NCBI GenBank assembly: GCA_963785115.1
Contig: CAWATY010000031.1
Coordinates: 544,564-608,563 of the forward strand
Length of the DNA: 64,000 bases
Source: JACCWP01 sp963785115
GTDB lineage: Bacteria; Actinomycetota; Actinomycetes; Propionibacteriales; Nocardioidaceae
Reading direction: 5' to 3'
Position numbers and translations under genes: made by a program. Positions 17,857-27,537 of the stretch are shown in pieces. The notes under the pieces are model-generated. The model did not search any database. It had not been told where the DNA came from and saw nothing but the letters and a program-made list of their open reading frames with translations. Position 1 is the stretch's first letter. Each line of letters starts with the position of its first letter.

Positions 17857-18424
17857 GGCGACCTTGAGGAGGGGTCCGGTAGCGCGCGTAGATCAGTCCG
17901 CTGTCGAAGGCACGCTGCTCGACCAGCTCGAGATCGAGGCGTACGCCGTCAGGGAAGAACCGCTTGCCGCCGCCGACCACGCTCGTGGTGATGAACAGGT
18001 GGTACTCGTCCACCAGGCCGGCCGCGATCGCCTGGGCCGCGAGGTTCGGGCCGTCGACGGTGAGGTCGCGATCAGCCTCGGCCTTGAGCGTGCGCACCGC
18101 GTCCGTGTCGAAGGTCCGTTCGATCCTGGTCTTCGCGCTGGACACCGACTCCAGCGTCGTGGAGTAGACGACCTTCTCCGCGGCCCGCCAGTCGCGGGCG
18201 TACTGCAGGATGTGCGGCGGCTGGTCGGGCTCGGTGTGCGCGGTTTCCCAGTAAACCATCGTCTCGTACATCCGTCGGCCGTAGAGGTACGTGCCGACGG
18301 GGCGGAAGACATCGTTGACGAACGTGTGCACCTCCGGGTCGTCGGCCCCGATGCCGAGGTCGCCCTCCGCCGCCTCGGCGTAGCCGTCGAGCGAGGTGAT
18401 CATCGAGTAGATCAGCTTTGCCAT
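17807..18424 (-). CDS. RibD C-terminal / dihydrofolate reductase-like protein
   Basis: 205 residues with the RibD_C fold: IYSMITSLDGYAEAAEGDLG at the N-terminus, LYGRRMYETM (NADPH-binding region), TVDGPNLAAQAIAAGLVDEY and LFITTSVVGGGKRFFPDGVR. Homologues are NADPH-dependent reductases of unknown substrate. The ATG follows AGGAG with a good spacing. The tail after YARYRTPPQG is longer than usual and overlaps the next gene, which suggests the original stop may have been earlier. Confidence 0.87.
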   Translation of the reverse strand: MAKLIYSMITSLDGYAEAAEGDLGIGADDPEVHTFVNDVFRPVGTYLYGRRMYETMVYWETAHTEPDQPPHILQYARDWRAAEKVVYSTTLESVSSAKTRIERTFDTDAVRTLKAEADRDLTVDGPNLAAQAIAAGLVDEYHLFITTSVVGGGKRFFPDGVRLDLELVEQRAFDSGLIYARYRTPPQGRLGAGDTGQDQHPQPAS

Positions 18425-18523
18425 GCGTCTCCTTCGAAGTACGAGCGCGTCAGCCCGCCTGCGGTCCTACAGGCTGTGACTCCCGCACCACCCGGAACTC
18501 ATCAATCGGTCCGCGAGACGTCC

Positions 18524-21157
18524 TCACGCTCGCGCCGTGCGCAGCCCGCTCAACAGGTCCTCCACCGTCTCTTGCCGCCCGAGCTCGCGGTGGTGCTGCC
18601 AGTCGTCGGCCGAGATCGTGTCCTGGACGAGCGCCCAGGTCTCCTCCAGCTCTTCGTGCTCCAGCGGATTGGGTGTCCCGGTGCGTTCGCGCATGGCCTC
18701 CTCGGCGCCGAGGAGGTGGGCAGCGCTCACCGGATCACCGCGTCGGACCAGGATGTTCCGGTAGGTGTCGGCGAAGGCAATGGTCAGGTTGGGGCTGCGC
18801 AGCTCCAGCACCGCATCGATGAGGTCGACGGCCAGCCGGTGCGCTTCGTCGATCCGCCCCGCAGTGACGTACAGGCTGGCGAGGTTCTGTCCCTGCACCG
18901 TGGCCTCGTGCTTGTCGCCGAGGTCCCGCAGGATGCTCAGCGCCTCGAGCGTCAACGCCTCGGCACGCTCGACGTTGCCCAACGTCTCCTCGACCCCGGC
19001 GAGGTTTCCCAACGCCCCAGGCAGCCTTGGCCGGTTGCCCAACAGACGGTGCAGGTCGAGCGCCTCTTGCAGGTGTCCGTGCGCGGCTTCGAAATCGCCG
19101 AGCTGCTGTTCGGAGGTACCCAGCACGCCCAGTCCGAACGCCAGTGAGTCCTGGCAGTCCAGCGTCCGCGCCATCGTGACGCCGCGGCCGGCCAGCTCGC
19201 GAGCACGTACGGTCTCGCCCTGGGGAACCAGGAGGTTCGCCAGACCCGCGAGGCAGCCAGCGAGCTCTTCGGAACGTGAATCGCCGGCTCGATCGATGGC
19301 ACGCTCGAACCAGCGGCGACCCTCCGCCAGGTAACCGCCGATGTACCAGACCCAGCCCAGCGCGGCGCACAACCGCAGACCGGTCCGGACGTCCCTCGCA
19401 GCGGCCGCCCCGTCGGTGGACGGCAGCAGGGTCCAGCCGAGTGCCTCGCGGAAGTTGTCGAGCTCGATCTCTGCCAGCGCCCGGGCCTGCAGGTGCTGGA
19501 ACTGGCGTCCGGACTCCAGCTGCTCGGCCACAGCCAGGTAGTGCGCGGCATGGGCCCGACGGACGCCCTCGGCCTCATCCGCGGTGAGCTGCTCGCCCGC
19601 ATACGCGCGAATCGTCTGCAGCAGGCTGGCCCGCGGTTCGCCGTCCGGCCCCTCGCTGATCATGACCAGGCTGGCATCTGCCAGGTCGGCCACGATGTCC
19701 AACGGATCCACGTCGTCGCCGAGCTCTGCTGCTGCCGCCACCGCGCCCAGCCCGGCCATGTCCGCCCCACCGGCGAAGACCGCCAGGCGACGGAAGAACG
19801 TCTGTTGCCCGGCGGTCAGCAACTCGTACGACCAAGCGATGGTGTCGCGGAGCGTCTTCTGCCGGGTCGGCGCCAGCGTGCTGGTCGAGACGATGTCGAG
19901 GGCCTGGTCGAGACGACTCAGCAGCGCAGCGGGACTGAGCAGCCGGATGCGGGCGGCGGCCAGCTCGACGGCCAACGGCAGCCCGTCCAGGCGACGGCAG
20001 ATCGCGACCACCTCGACGAGGTTGTCCGCCGTGAGCTGGAAGTCCGGACGGACGCTGCGGGCATGCTGCACGAACAGCTGCACCGCCATGGACCCCTCCG
20101 CGGCCGCAAGCGTCGCGTGCTGCGGCAGGGTCAGCGGCGGAACCGGATACCGGTGCTCGCCGGGCACGGACAGCGCTCGGCGGGAGCTGGCCAGGACCAC
20201 CAGCCGCGGAGCGGCAGCCAGCAGCTGGGCGACGACGTCGTCGGCCCCCGACACCTGTTCGAGGTTGTCCAGGACGAGCAGCGCGGAGAGCCCGGCCAGA
20301 TGTGAGAAGAGGCCCGTAGGCGTGCGCCCCCTCCGTGGAGCGTCCACACCCTCGGCGATCGACGTCCACATCACGTCAGCGCTCGTGACCGGCGCCAGGG
20401 GCACAAAGAAGATGCCATCGGGAAAGGCCGCACCCAGCCGCTGTGCCACCGCAATCGCCAACCGGGTCTTGCCAGACCCGCCGGGCCCGGTGAGCGTCAC
20501 CAGCCGAACTCCCGGCGAGCGCAGCAGCGTCGTCACCGCGTCGGCCTCAGCGTCCCTCCCGATCAGCGGAGTCGCCGGGACCGGCAGGCTGGATGCTGCC
20601 CCGACGGTCTTCAGCGCGGGGTAGTCGGACTGGAGGCCCTCGATCGAGAGCTGGAGGAGGTGCTCGGCCACCGCCAGGTCCTTCAACCGGTGGCTGCCGA
20701 GATCGCGGAGCACGACACCGGTCGGTAGATGTCCCCGCACCAGGTCCGCGGTCACGGACGAGACGACCACCTGCCCCCCGTGGGCGGATGCGGCGATCCG
20801 GGCCGCGCGGTGCACGTCGATCCCGACATAGCCTCCGTCGTGCACCTGCGGTGATCCGGTGTGGATACCGATGCGGACCCGCACCTGCTCACCGCCCGGC
20901 CACGCCTGCTTCTCCAGCCCTCGCTGGGCCTGAACAGCTGCCGCGACCGCCCCGTCAGCGGTGGGGAACGCGACGAAGAAGCTGTCGCCCTCGGTGCCCA
21001 GCTCGGTCCCGCCGTGTGCAGCCCACGCCGTGCGCATGACCTGCCGCTGGGTGTCCAACGCCTCGACGTAGCGAGGCCCGAGCCGGTTCAGCAGCCTCGT
21101 GGAGCCCTCGATGTCGGAGAACAGCATCGACACCGTTCCCGTCGGGAGGCTGGCCAC
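18524..21157 (-). CDS. Class III nucleotide cyclase - NTPase - TPR regulator
   Basis: 877 residues from a GTG at 21157. Domains in order: class III cyclase (1-170; metal-binding D15 in FSDIEGST and D58 in EGDSFF), a STAND/NB-ARC-like NTPase with Walker A GPGGSGKT (K230) and a VLDNLEQV box, then TPR-like helical repeats (about 520-870). There is no C-terminal HTH, so it is not itself a LuxR regulator. Such proteins are abundant in actinobacteria and are thought to be signal integrators. Whether the cyclase is active is not certain: both Asp residues that bind metal are present. Confidence 0.88.
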   Translation of the reverse strand: MASLPTGTVSMLFSDIEGSTRLLNRLGPRYVEALDTQRQVMRTAWAAHGGTELGTEGDSFFVAFPTADGAVAAAVQAQRGLEKQAWPGGEQVRVRIGIHTGSPQVHDGGYVGIDVHRAARIAASAHGGQVVVSSVTADLVRGHLPTGVVLRDLGSHRLKDLAVAEHLLQLSIEGLQSDYPALKTVGAASSLPVPATPLIGRDAEADAVTTLLRSPGVRLVTLTGPGGSGKTRLAIAVAQRLGAAFPDGIFFVPLAPVTSADVMWTSIAEGVDAPRRGRTPTGLFSHLAGLSALLVLDNLEQVSGADDVVAQLLAAAPRLVVLASSRRALSVPGEHRYPVPPLTLPQHATLAAAEGSMAVQLFVQHARSVRPDFQLTADNLVEVVAICRRLDGLPLAVELAAARIRLLSPAALLSRLDQALDIVSTSTLAPTRQKTLRDTIAWSYELLTAGQQTFFRRLAVFAGGADMAGLGAVAAAAELGDDVDPLDIVADLADASLVMISEGPDGEPRASLLQTIRAYAGEQLTADEAEGVRRAHAAHYLAVAEQLESGRQFQHLQARALAEIELDNFREALGWTLLPSTDGAAAARDVRTGLRLCAALGWVWYIGGYLAEGRRWFERAIDRAGDSRSEELAGCLAGLANLLVPQGETVRARELAGRGVTMARTLDCQDSLAFGLGVLGTSEQQLGDFEAAHGHLQEALDLHRLLGNRPRLPGALGNLAGVEETLGNVERAEALTLEALSILRDLGDKHEATVQGQNLASLYVTAGRIDEAHRLAVDLIDAVLELRSPNLTIAFADTYRNILVRRGDPVSAAHLLGAEEAMRERTGTPNPLEHEELEETWALVQDTISADDWQHHRELGRQETVEDLLSGLRTARA

Positions 21158-21166
21158 CCGCAGATG

Positions 21167-21757
21167 CTACGTATCGTGGCGTTGCTTGAGCGACCAGGTT
21201 CTCACCTCGGGGTAGCAGTCACGCTCCCACGAGAGGTCACCGTCGTACCGGTTCCGAGCCTGGAGGTTGAACCGAAATGTCTTGCCCGTCCTGACACATT
21301 CGTGGGGGATCACCAGTCTCGAGCTGTCCTCCGTGAGTGACACGTCGGTCACCAGGCCCGCGCACCGCACCAGCTCCGGTGAGGTGTCGTCCCAGGCCGT
21401 GACTCTGCCGAGCTCCTCGAAGCTCCCCTCAGCGGCGAAGCGGAGCCGCCAGTCCGGCGCGTCGTCCTGGTCGGTGTCCAACCAGAGCACGTACGCACTC
21501 GCCGCTTCGGTGTTGGTGGGGTCGAGATCTCGGTACGAGACGAACAGGAGGATCCCCCGGCGCGTGCTGTCCACGAGGCCCTCGTCGAAGTCGATGCCTG
21601 AGCACCGATCGTCGAAGCGTTCACCTGTGGTGTAGTCGTACCCGTAGACATCGCACCGAGGGTCGAAGAAGCGACCCTCATCGGCCGCTTGGGTCGCGGT
21701 CGGGACCACGACCGCGCTGAGCGCGACCACGACAAGAACGACCAGGCTGCGCCGCAT
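21167..21757 (-). CDS. Secreted protein of unknown function
   Basis: 196 residues from the ATG at 21757, preceded by GGGAG. The N-terminus MRRSLVVLVVVALSAVVVPT ATQAA-DEG is a Sec signal peptide with likely cleavage after TQAA. The mature part is acidic and contains four cysteines (DPRCDVYGY, DDRCSGIDF, VRCAGLV, PHECVRTG, ERDCYPEV give five in all) and an Asp-rich LWLDTDQDDAPDWRLRF that resembles domains of unknown function in actinobacterial exported proteins. It ends 10 bases before the cyclase gene start and may be co-transcribed with it. Confidence 0.75.
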   Translation of the reverse strand: MRRSLVVLVVVALSAVVVPTATQAADEGRFFDPRCDVYGYDYTTGERFDDRCSGIDFDEGLVDSTRRGILLFVSYRDLDPTNTEAASAYVLWLDTDQDDAPDWRLRFAAEGSFEELGRVTAWDDTSPELVRCAGLVTDVSLTEDSSRLVIPHECVRTGKTFRFNLQARNRYDGDLSWERDCYPEVRTWSLKQRHDT

Positions 21758-21845
21758 GAGCTCCCACTCCCGCACCAGCCCCCTGGCGGCAGACAGGGTA
21801 TGAGGCGGCGTGTGTGGGGCACAAGAACAGCTAGCGTCACCCGGC

Positions 21846-22400
21846 ATGAGTCGTGCGACGTTCTTCGAGACCCCTCGGCTTCGCGCACGCGGCTTCTCAC
21901 CAGCAGACGTACCGGCGTTCGTGACCTACCGCGCCGACCCGGAGGTCGCGCGCTACCAGAGCTGGAGCGACTACACGCTGGAGCTCGGCACCGCGTTCGT
22001 CGACGCCATGCAGGGGGCAGAGCCAGGTGTGCCGGGTGAGTGGTTCCAGTTCGCGCTCGACGACCGGGACAGCGGCGCGCTGGTGGGTGACCTGGCGCTG
22101 CAGGTGGACGCAGACGAGCCGCGCACGGCCGAAGTCGGGTTCACGCTCGCCCCCGAGCACCAGGGGAAGGGATACGGCACCGAGGCGCTGGGCGCACTCC
22201 TGGGCCTCGCGTTCGAGACGTACGAGCTGCACCGGATCGTGGCCGTCACGGATGCGCTCAACGTCCCCGCGGCGGCGATGCTCGAGCGGGTCGGCTTCCG
22301 CCGCGAGGGGCACTTCCAGGAGAACGTCTTCTTCAAGGGCGCCTGGGGCAGCGAGTTCCTCTTCGCGATCCTCGAGCGGGAGTGGGCAGCGCGGACGTGA
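21846..22400 (+). CDS. GNAT-family N-acetyltransferase (RimJ/RimL-like)
   Basis: 184 residues. FETPRLRARGF at the start, EVGFTLAPEHQGKGYGTEAL (the acetyl-CoA pyrophosphate loop) and VTDALNVPAAAMLERVGFRR with EGHFQENVFFKG are the Acetyltransf_3 signature. The substrate could be a protein N-terminus or a small molecule. I chose MSRATFF at 21846 over the upstream ATG at 21810 because homology-like sequence begins there. Converges with the DeoR gene. Confidence 0.9.
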   Translation: MSRATFFETPRLRARGFSPADVPAFVTYRADPEVARYQSWSDYTLELGTAFVDAMQGAEPGVPGEWFQFALDDRDSGALVGDLALQVDADEPRTAEVGFTLAPEHQGKGYGTEALGALLGLAFETYELHRIVAVTDALNVPAAAMLERVGFRREGHFQENVFFKGAWGSEFLFAILEREWAART

Positions 22401-22422
22401 GTGCCCGCTGAACCGGGTGAGG

Positions 22423-23190
22423 TCAGACCTCGACGACGTGCACCCGCACGCCCGCCTGCTCGAGCTCGGCCACGTCGGCCCGCCTCGCCTCCGCGTCGGT
22501 CACCAGATCGCTCACGCCCTCGACGCCGCTGAGCCTGGCAAAGCCGCGCCGACCGAGTTTTGACGAGTCGGCTACGACGATCACCGTGCCCGCCGCCCGC
22601 ATGAGGCAGCGGTTGGTCTGCGCCTCGATCTCGTGATGGGTGGTCAGCCCGGCCGACACGCTGATGCCGTCCACCCCGATGATCGCGACGTCGAGATTGA
22701 TGTTCGAGAGCGTCATGTCGGCGAGCGGCCCGACCAGCTCGTACGACTCGCTGCGCGCGCTGCCGCCACAGACGACGAGCTCGATGTTCGAGCGGACGGC
22801 GAGCTCGGATGCGATGTTGAGGGCGTTGGTCACGACCCGCAGCCCGGAGTGGGACACCAGTGCCCTGGCCACCTCCGTCGTGGTCGATCCGCCGTTCAGT
22901 CCGACCGACGTCACGTCGACGCCGAGCAGCCCGACCGCCGCACGGGCGATCGCCCGCTTCTCCTCGTGACGCTGACCGCCGCGGTAGCGCATCGGCAGCT
23001 CGTACAGGACGCCCGAGGCGACGGCCCCCCCGTGCGTCCTCGACAGCAGCTGCTGGCTCTCGAGCAGCTTGAGGTCGCGGCGGATCGACGCCTGGGAGAC
23101 GTTCAGCTCCTTCGCGAGGATGGCGACGTCCACCGAGCCGTGCCGGCTCAGGTGCTCGAGGATCGACCCCAGTCGGGCCTGCTGGCGCAT
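22423..23190 (-). CDS. DeoR/GlpR-family transcriptional regulator
   Basis: 255 residues: N-terminal DeoR helix-turn-helix (VDVAILAKELNVSQASIRRD, LKLLESQQLLSRTHGGA) and the DeoR sensor domain (GLNGGSTTTEVARAL, VVTNALNIASEL, GVDGISVSAGLTTHHEIEAQ). This class senses phosphorylated sugars. It is the last gene of the leftward sugar ABC cluster and probably represses it. Confidence 0.92.
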   Translation of the reverse strand: MRQQARLGSILEHLSRHGSVDVAILAKELNVSQASIRRDLKLLESQQLLSRTHGGAVASGVLYELPMRYRGGQRHEEKRAIARAAVGLLGVDVTSVGLNGGSTTTEVARALVSHSGLRVVTNALNIASELAVRSNIELVVCGGSARSESYELVGPLADMTLSNINLDVAIIGVDGISVSAGLTTHHEIEAQTNRCLMRAAGTVIVVADSSKLGRRGFARLSGVEGVSDLVTDAEARRADVAELEQAGVRVHVVEV

Positions 23191-23245
23191 GCGGCTCAGG
23201 CTACTTGCCGCATGGCTGGCAGGCGTCCGGTCGCTCGGTCTTTCC

Positions 23246-24073
23246 TCATCCCTTGAGTCCCGTGAAGGCGATGCCCTCGATGAGCCGCCGCTGGAAGATG
23301 ATGAACGCGATGATGAGCGGGAGGCTCGCCATCAGGGCGCCTGCCATCAGCACCGGGTAGTTGGTCAGGTGCTCGCCCTGGAGGGTGGCAAGGCCCGCCG
23401 AGAGCGGCATCTTCTCCGGATCCGTGTTGACCACCAGGGGCCACAACAGGTCGTTCCACGACCAGATCGCCACCAGCAGTCCGAGAGCCAACATGCCTGG
23501 TGCACTCAGCGGCAGCATGATGCGCCAGTAGATCTGCCACGGGTTGGCGCCGTCCAGGCGGGCGGCCTCCTCGAGCTCGAGCGGCAGCTGCATGAAGAAC
23601 TGCCGCATGAGGAACGTGCCGAAGGCGCTGAACATGCCCGGCAGCGCCAGGGCGGTGACGGTGTTCAGCAGGTCGAGATGCTGCATGATCTGGTACTGCG
23701 GTATCAGGAACATCTGCGGCGGCACCATCATCACCGACAGGAACAGTCCGAAGAGAAACAGCCGCCCCCGGAAGTGCAGCCGCGCGAACGCGTACCCGGC
23801 CAGCGAGCAGAGGAACACCTGCCCGGCCGTGCGGGCGATCGTCATGAGGACCGTGTTCATGAAGAGCGCGCTGAACGGCAGGGAGTCGAATACTTCCCGG
23901 TAGTTGTGCCACGAGAACGACGTCGGGATGACCACCGGCGGCACGTGGATGGATTCGGCGAACGTCTTGAACGAGGTCAGCACTTCCCAGGCGAACGGGC
24001 CGATCATGACGACGGCACCGAGGCTCAGCAGGATGTGCGCCACGACGTGCTCTGACTGCCGGCCGTTAGCCAT
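23246..24073 (-). CDS. Sugar ABC transporter permease (MalG type)
   Basis: 275 residues, six helices. The EAA loop is EEAARLDGANPWQIYWRIML, which docks the ATPase. Overlaps the preceding permease gene by 8 bases. Pairs with the permease at 24066-25028 and the lipoprotein at 25030. No ATPase gene is nearby, so a shared MsiK/UgpC-type ATPase elsewhere is expected. Confidence 0.93.
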   Translation of the reverse strand: MANGRQSEHVVAHILLSLGAVVMIGPFAWEVLTSFKTFAESIHVPPVVIPTSFSWHNYREVFDSLPFSALFMNTVLMTIARTAGQVFLCSLAGYAFARLHFRGRLFLFGLFLSVMMVPPQMFLIPQYQIMQHLDLLNTVTALALPGMFSAFGTFLMRQFFMQLPLELEEAARLDGANPWQIYWRIMLPLSAPGMLALGLLVAIWSWNDLLWPLVVNTDPEKMPLSAGLATLQGEHLTNYPVLMAGALMASLPLIIAFIIFQRRLIEGIAFTGLKG

Positions 24074-25028
24074 AGTGCACCCACCGCCTCTGCAGTCGGA
24101 ACTGGATGCCGGTGAAGATCAGGATGGCGATCATCAGCACGAACGCGATGGCGGCTGCGTACCCCCCGTTGTGCTCGACGAAGCCCCGTTCGTAGAAGAG
24201 GTAGACGACCGTCTGGCTCCGGTCCAGCGCCGGGTTGTTCTTGCTGATCATCAGATAGACCAGGTCGAACGTCTGCAGCGAGTTGATGATCGAGATGACC
24301 GTCACGAAGAAGATCGACGGCGTGAGCAACGGGACGGTGATGGACAGGAACTGCCTGACCCGGCCGGCGCCGTCCAGCTGGGCCGCCTCGTAGTAGTCGC
24401 GGGGAATGGTCTGCATGCCCGCGAGCAGGATCACCATGTTGTAGCCGATCGAGCTCCAGACCGACACCGCAGCGATCGCGTAGAGCGCCGTGTCCGGGTT
24501 GGACAGCCAGTACGGCCCGTTGATGCCCACCACGCTGAGCAGCCAGTTCACCAGGCCGTAGTCACCGCTGTAGAGCAGCTTCCACATCAGTGCCACCGAC
24601 GCGGGCAAGGTGACGACCGGCAGGAAGTAGAGGGTGCGATAGAAGCCGAGCCCTCGCATGCCTGGCCGGCTCAGCAGTGCCGCGACGACGATCGCGAGGG
24701 GCACGCTCGTCAACGTCAACGCCGTGAAGATCAGCGTGTTGATGGTGGACTGCAGGAGCTCGCTGTCCTCCACCAGGGCGTGGTAGTTGTCAAGACCCGA
24801 CCACTCGTGACCGCCGAACGCGCCCCAGGTGGTGAACGAGAAATAGAGGGTCTGGACGATCGGCCACAGGGAGAAGACACCCAACCCCACCAAGGTGGGC
24901 AGGATCATGACCAGCGCCCACCAGCCCTCGCCACGCCGAATCCCACGGGGTCGAGCGCGGCGAGGCTGCTCCTCGCCGCCGCTCGACCCGGTGGTGCGGC
25001 TCGGGTCCAGCTCCAGGGGACTGGTCAC
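24066..25028 (-). CDS. Sugar ABC transporter permease (MalF/UgpA type)
   Basis: About 320 residues with six helices and an EAA loop, YYEAAQLDGAGRVRQFLSIT. I place the start at the GTG at 25028, two bases after the binding-protein stop; a TTG at 25049 is the alternative. The first 30 residues are polar (TTGSSGGEEQPRRARPRG) and cytoplasmic. Confidence 0.92.
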   Translation of the reverse strand: MTSPLELDPSRTTGSSGGEEQPRRARPRGIRRGEGWWALVMILPTLVGLGVFSLWPIVQTLYFSFTTWGAFGGHEWSGLDNYHALVEDSELLQSTINTLIFTALTLTSVPLAIVVAALLSRPGMRGLGFYRTLYFLPVVTLPASVALMWKLLYSGDYGLVNWLLSVVGINGPYWLSNPDTALYAIAAVSVWSSIGYNMVILLAGMQTIPRDYYEAAQLDGAGRVRQFLSITVPLLTPSIFFVTVISIINSLQTFDLVYLMISKNNPALDRSQTVVYLFYERGFVEHNGGYAAAIAFVLMIAILIFTGIQFRLQRRWVHYG

Positions 25029-25029
25029 G

Positions 25030-26313
25030 CTATTCCTGCTCGTCGGCAAGGGCCTCGTTCATGTGATCGGCCACGGTCTGCGCTGCCTCTTCCACCGACA
25101 CCTCTCCTGTCCAGGCCTTCGCGAACTCCTCGGTCGCGAAGTCCCGCCACGCCGCCGTGTTCAGCGACACGGGGAACGGAAGAGCGTTCGGCAGCTGGTC
25201 GACCAGCGCCTGGGCGTCCAGCCACGGCAAGGCCTTCACGTACTCGCCGGCCTGCCCGTTGTACGCAGGAATCACGGTGCCCGTCGTGGCCTGGATCTGG
25301 TTCGCCTCCTTCGACCCCAGGAACTCGACGAACTCCCACGCCTCCTCGGGGTGCTCGGTCTCGGCGTAGATCGAGTTGGCCAGGCCGTTGCTGTAGTAGT
25401 TCGACGTGACCCCGTCAGGGAGCGGCGCGACCCCGGTGAACGCCTTCGCCTCCGGCACGTCCGCGATGGCGACCGGGTCCCACGAGCCGCCGTAGTACAT
25501 CGCCACCTTCCCGGACGTGAACATGGCCAGTGAGTCGGTGTCGGTCAGCTGCTGGAGGTTGGGGGACACCTCGTCGTTGACCATGTCCACCCAGAACTGG
25601 ATGGCCTCGATCACCTCGGGAGTGTCGTAGCCCGACTCCGTGCCGTCCTCGTTGATGACCGCGCCGCCGTTCTGCGGAGCGGTGAGGTACCAGGTGGTCT
25701 CGTCGGCCTCCGGCGCGGCGATTCCGTACACGCCCTTCGCCGGGTCGGTCAGCTCATGAGCGGCCTCCTCGACGTCGTCCCACGTCCAGGAGTCGTCCGG
25801 CGGCTCCACGCCGGCCTCTTCGAAGAGCGTCTTGTTGTAGAACAGGCCGAACGCGTTGATGTCCTTGGGAATCCCGTAGACCGTTTCGTCGAAGGTGTAG
25901 GCGTCGGTCATCGCCTGGTTGTAGTTCGACATGTCCAGGCCGGATTCCTCGATCTGGTCGTCGAGGGGCAGGAGTGCGCCGCCGTCGGCGTAGTAGTCGA
26001 AGTAGGCGAGGGTCGTCCAGAAGACGTCGGGAGCGCTGCCCCCGGTGGCCGCGGTCTGCAACTTGGTCCAGTAGTCATCCCACGGCGTCACCTGGATCTT
26101 CACCTGGATTTCTGGATGCTCCTTGTTGAACTCCGCGATGATCTTCTCCATCGCCGGCACCTGCGCCTGGTCCCAGACCGCGTACGACAGGGTGACGTCG
26201 CCGCCGTCCGACGAGTCATCGCCACCGGAGCAGGCGGTCAGCGCCGTGGCGGCGGCCGTCATCGCCGCCAGGCTGACAGCGACTCGCCTGAGCGTCGTGC
26301 GTGGGTTCCGCAT
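25030..26313 (-). CDS. Sugar-binding lipoprotein of an ABC transporter
   Basis: 427 residues. MRNPRTTLRRVAVSLAAMTA with lipobox LTAC gives acylated C28 after a Sec signal; the mature part is an SBP_bac_1 fold (TLSYAVWDQAQVPAMEKIIA, FWTTLAYFDYY, AMYYGGSWDP). The ATG at 26313 is preceded by GGAAGGGAA. It delivers a sugar or sugar-like compound to the two permeases. The neighbouring amidohydrolase and FAD enzyme point to a modified sugar or an amine rather than a simple disaccharide. Confidence 0.94.
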   Translation of the reverse strand: MRNPRTTLRRVAVSLAAMTAAATALTACSGGDDSSDGGDVTLSYAVWDQAQVPAMEKIIAEFNKEHPEIQVKIQVTPWDDYWTKLQTAATGGSAPDVFWTTLAYFDYYADGGALLPLDDQIEESGLDMSNYNQAMTDAYTFDETVYGIPKDINAFGLFYNKTLFEEAGVEPPDDSWTWDDVEEAAHELTDPAKGVYGIAAPEADETTWYLTAPQNGGAVINEDGTESGYDTPEVIEAIQFWVDMVNDEVSPNLQQLTDTDSLAMFTSGKVAMYYGGSWDPVAIADVPEAKAFTGVAPLPDGVTSNYYSNGLANSIYAETEHPEEAWEFVEFLGSKEANQIQATTGTVIPAYNGQAGEYVKALPWLDAQALVDQLPNALPFPVSLNTAAWRDFATEEFAKAWTGEVSVEEAAQTVADHMNEALADEQE

Positions 26314-26344
26314 GTTGTTCCCTTCCAAAGGTTGACGAGTCGAG

Positions 26345-27535
26345 TCAGTGCACGTCCGGCGACACGGCTGCAGGGATGCCGATGGGCTCGCGATCGGGTG
26401 TCAGGTGGTCGAGCTCGGTCGATGACGGGAGCCCGAGAGCCTGCTCGGCTGCAACCTCGCCCACCATCGGACCGAGCGTGAGTCCCCAGGACCCGAGGCC
26501 GGTGGCGACGACGACGTTGTGGCCGTTGGCCGGCCGCCCGACGAGGGGATAGCCGTCAGCGCTGCGCGGTCGGAACCCGACTCGGGTCTCCACCACGGTT
26601 CCCGCGCCGAGGCCGGGCGCGATGCGAAGGGCCTTGGACAGCACGGAGTGCAGTCCGTCGGCGGTCACCCGGTGGTCGAAGCCCGCGTCGGGCTCGTGGG
26701 TGCCACCCGTCACGACCCGCTGTCCCGGAAAGCCCAGGAAGTAGTGCCCCTCGAACGTGTTGACCACAGGTCGCACCTCGGTGCGCGCACTCGCGACGTC
26801 GAGGTGCACGATCTGACCACGAACGGGGTGCACCCCCGTCGGCACACCCAGCGCACGCAACGTCGGCAGCGACCAGGCGCCGGCCGCCAGGATGATCGAC
26901 TGTGCCCTGACGGCTTCGCCATCTACGTGGAGTGAGCACGTTCGGTCCGGGCTCACGCTGACGCTCGCGTGACCGTCGAGGAAGGTGGCGCCGCGCTGCT
27001 GCGCCAGATCCCGGATGGCCGCACACACCCGGCGGCCGTCCATCCGCGCAACGTTCTCAATGAACAGGCCGTCAAGGTCGGTACGCATCTCGGGCCACGA
27101 ACCGACGATGTCGGAGGGATCGAGGCGATCGACACGGCCGACCCTGATGCCTTGCTCGGCCAGCGTCGACAGGCGTCCGGCAAGGTGCTCGAGGTGCGGA
27201 CCGTCCGTCTCCCGGGTGGCCACGACGATCTCACCGACGCGGGAGAACCCGACGTCGGTCATCCCCGCCTCGCTCAGCAGGTCGAGCAGGCGGTCGTAGT
27301 GCGAGATCGCCGAGGCCACCAGCGTGGTCCACTCCGGGCTGATCTCGTGCCCGCCCAGACCGACGGGAGACACGATGCCGGCGCCTGCGGCCGTGGCCTG
27401 CCCAGGCAGGCCGGCATCGACGACCGCGACGCGGGCCCCGACGCTCGCGCACCGAAGACCCGCGCTGGTGCCGACGATGCCGCCGCCGACCACCACGACG
27501 TCGAAGTCGGCTGCCCGCGGATCGGCGGCACCCAC
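26345..27535 (-). CDS. FAD-dependent oxidoreductase, DAO family
   Basis: 396 residues from a GTG at 27535. The dinucleotide motif VVVVGGGIVGTSAGLRCA opens the protein, VRGQIVHLD and VETRVGFRPRSADGYPLVGR followed by VVVATGLGSWGLTLGPMVGE are the D-amino-acid oxidase/glycine oxidase-like C-terminal FAD signature. It likely oxidises a primary or secondary amine. It begins downstream of the amidohydrolase stop with GTG directly after TGACG, so they are co-translated. Confidence 0.88.
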   Translation of the reverse strand: MGAADPRAADFDVVVVGGGIVGTSAGLRCASVGARVAVVDAGLPGQATAAGAGIVSPVGLGGHEISPEWTTLVASAISHYDRLLDLLSEAGMTDVGFSRVGEIVVATRETDGPHLEHLAGRLSTLAEQGIRVGRVDRLDPSDIVGSWPEMRTDLDGLFIENVARMDGRRVCAAIRDLAQQRGATFLDGHASVSVSPDRTCSLHVDGEAVRAQSIILAAGAWSLPTLRALGVPTGVHPVRGQIVHLDVASARTEVRPVVNTFEGHYFLGFPGQRVVTGGTHEPDAGFDHRVTADGLHSVLSKALRIAPGLGAGTVVETRVGFRPRSADGYPLVGRPANGHNVVVATGLGSWGLTLGPMVGEVAAEQALGLPSSTELDHLTPDREPIGIPAAVSPDVH

Positions 27536-27537
27536 CG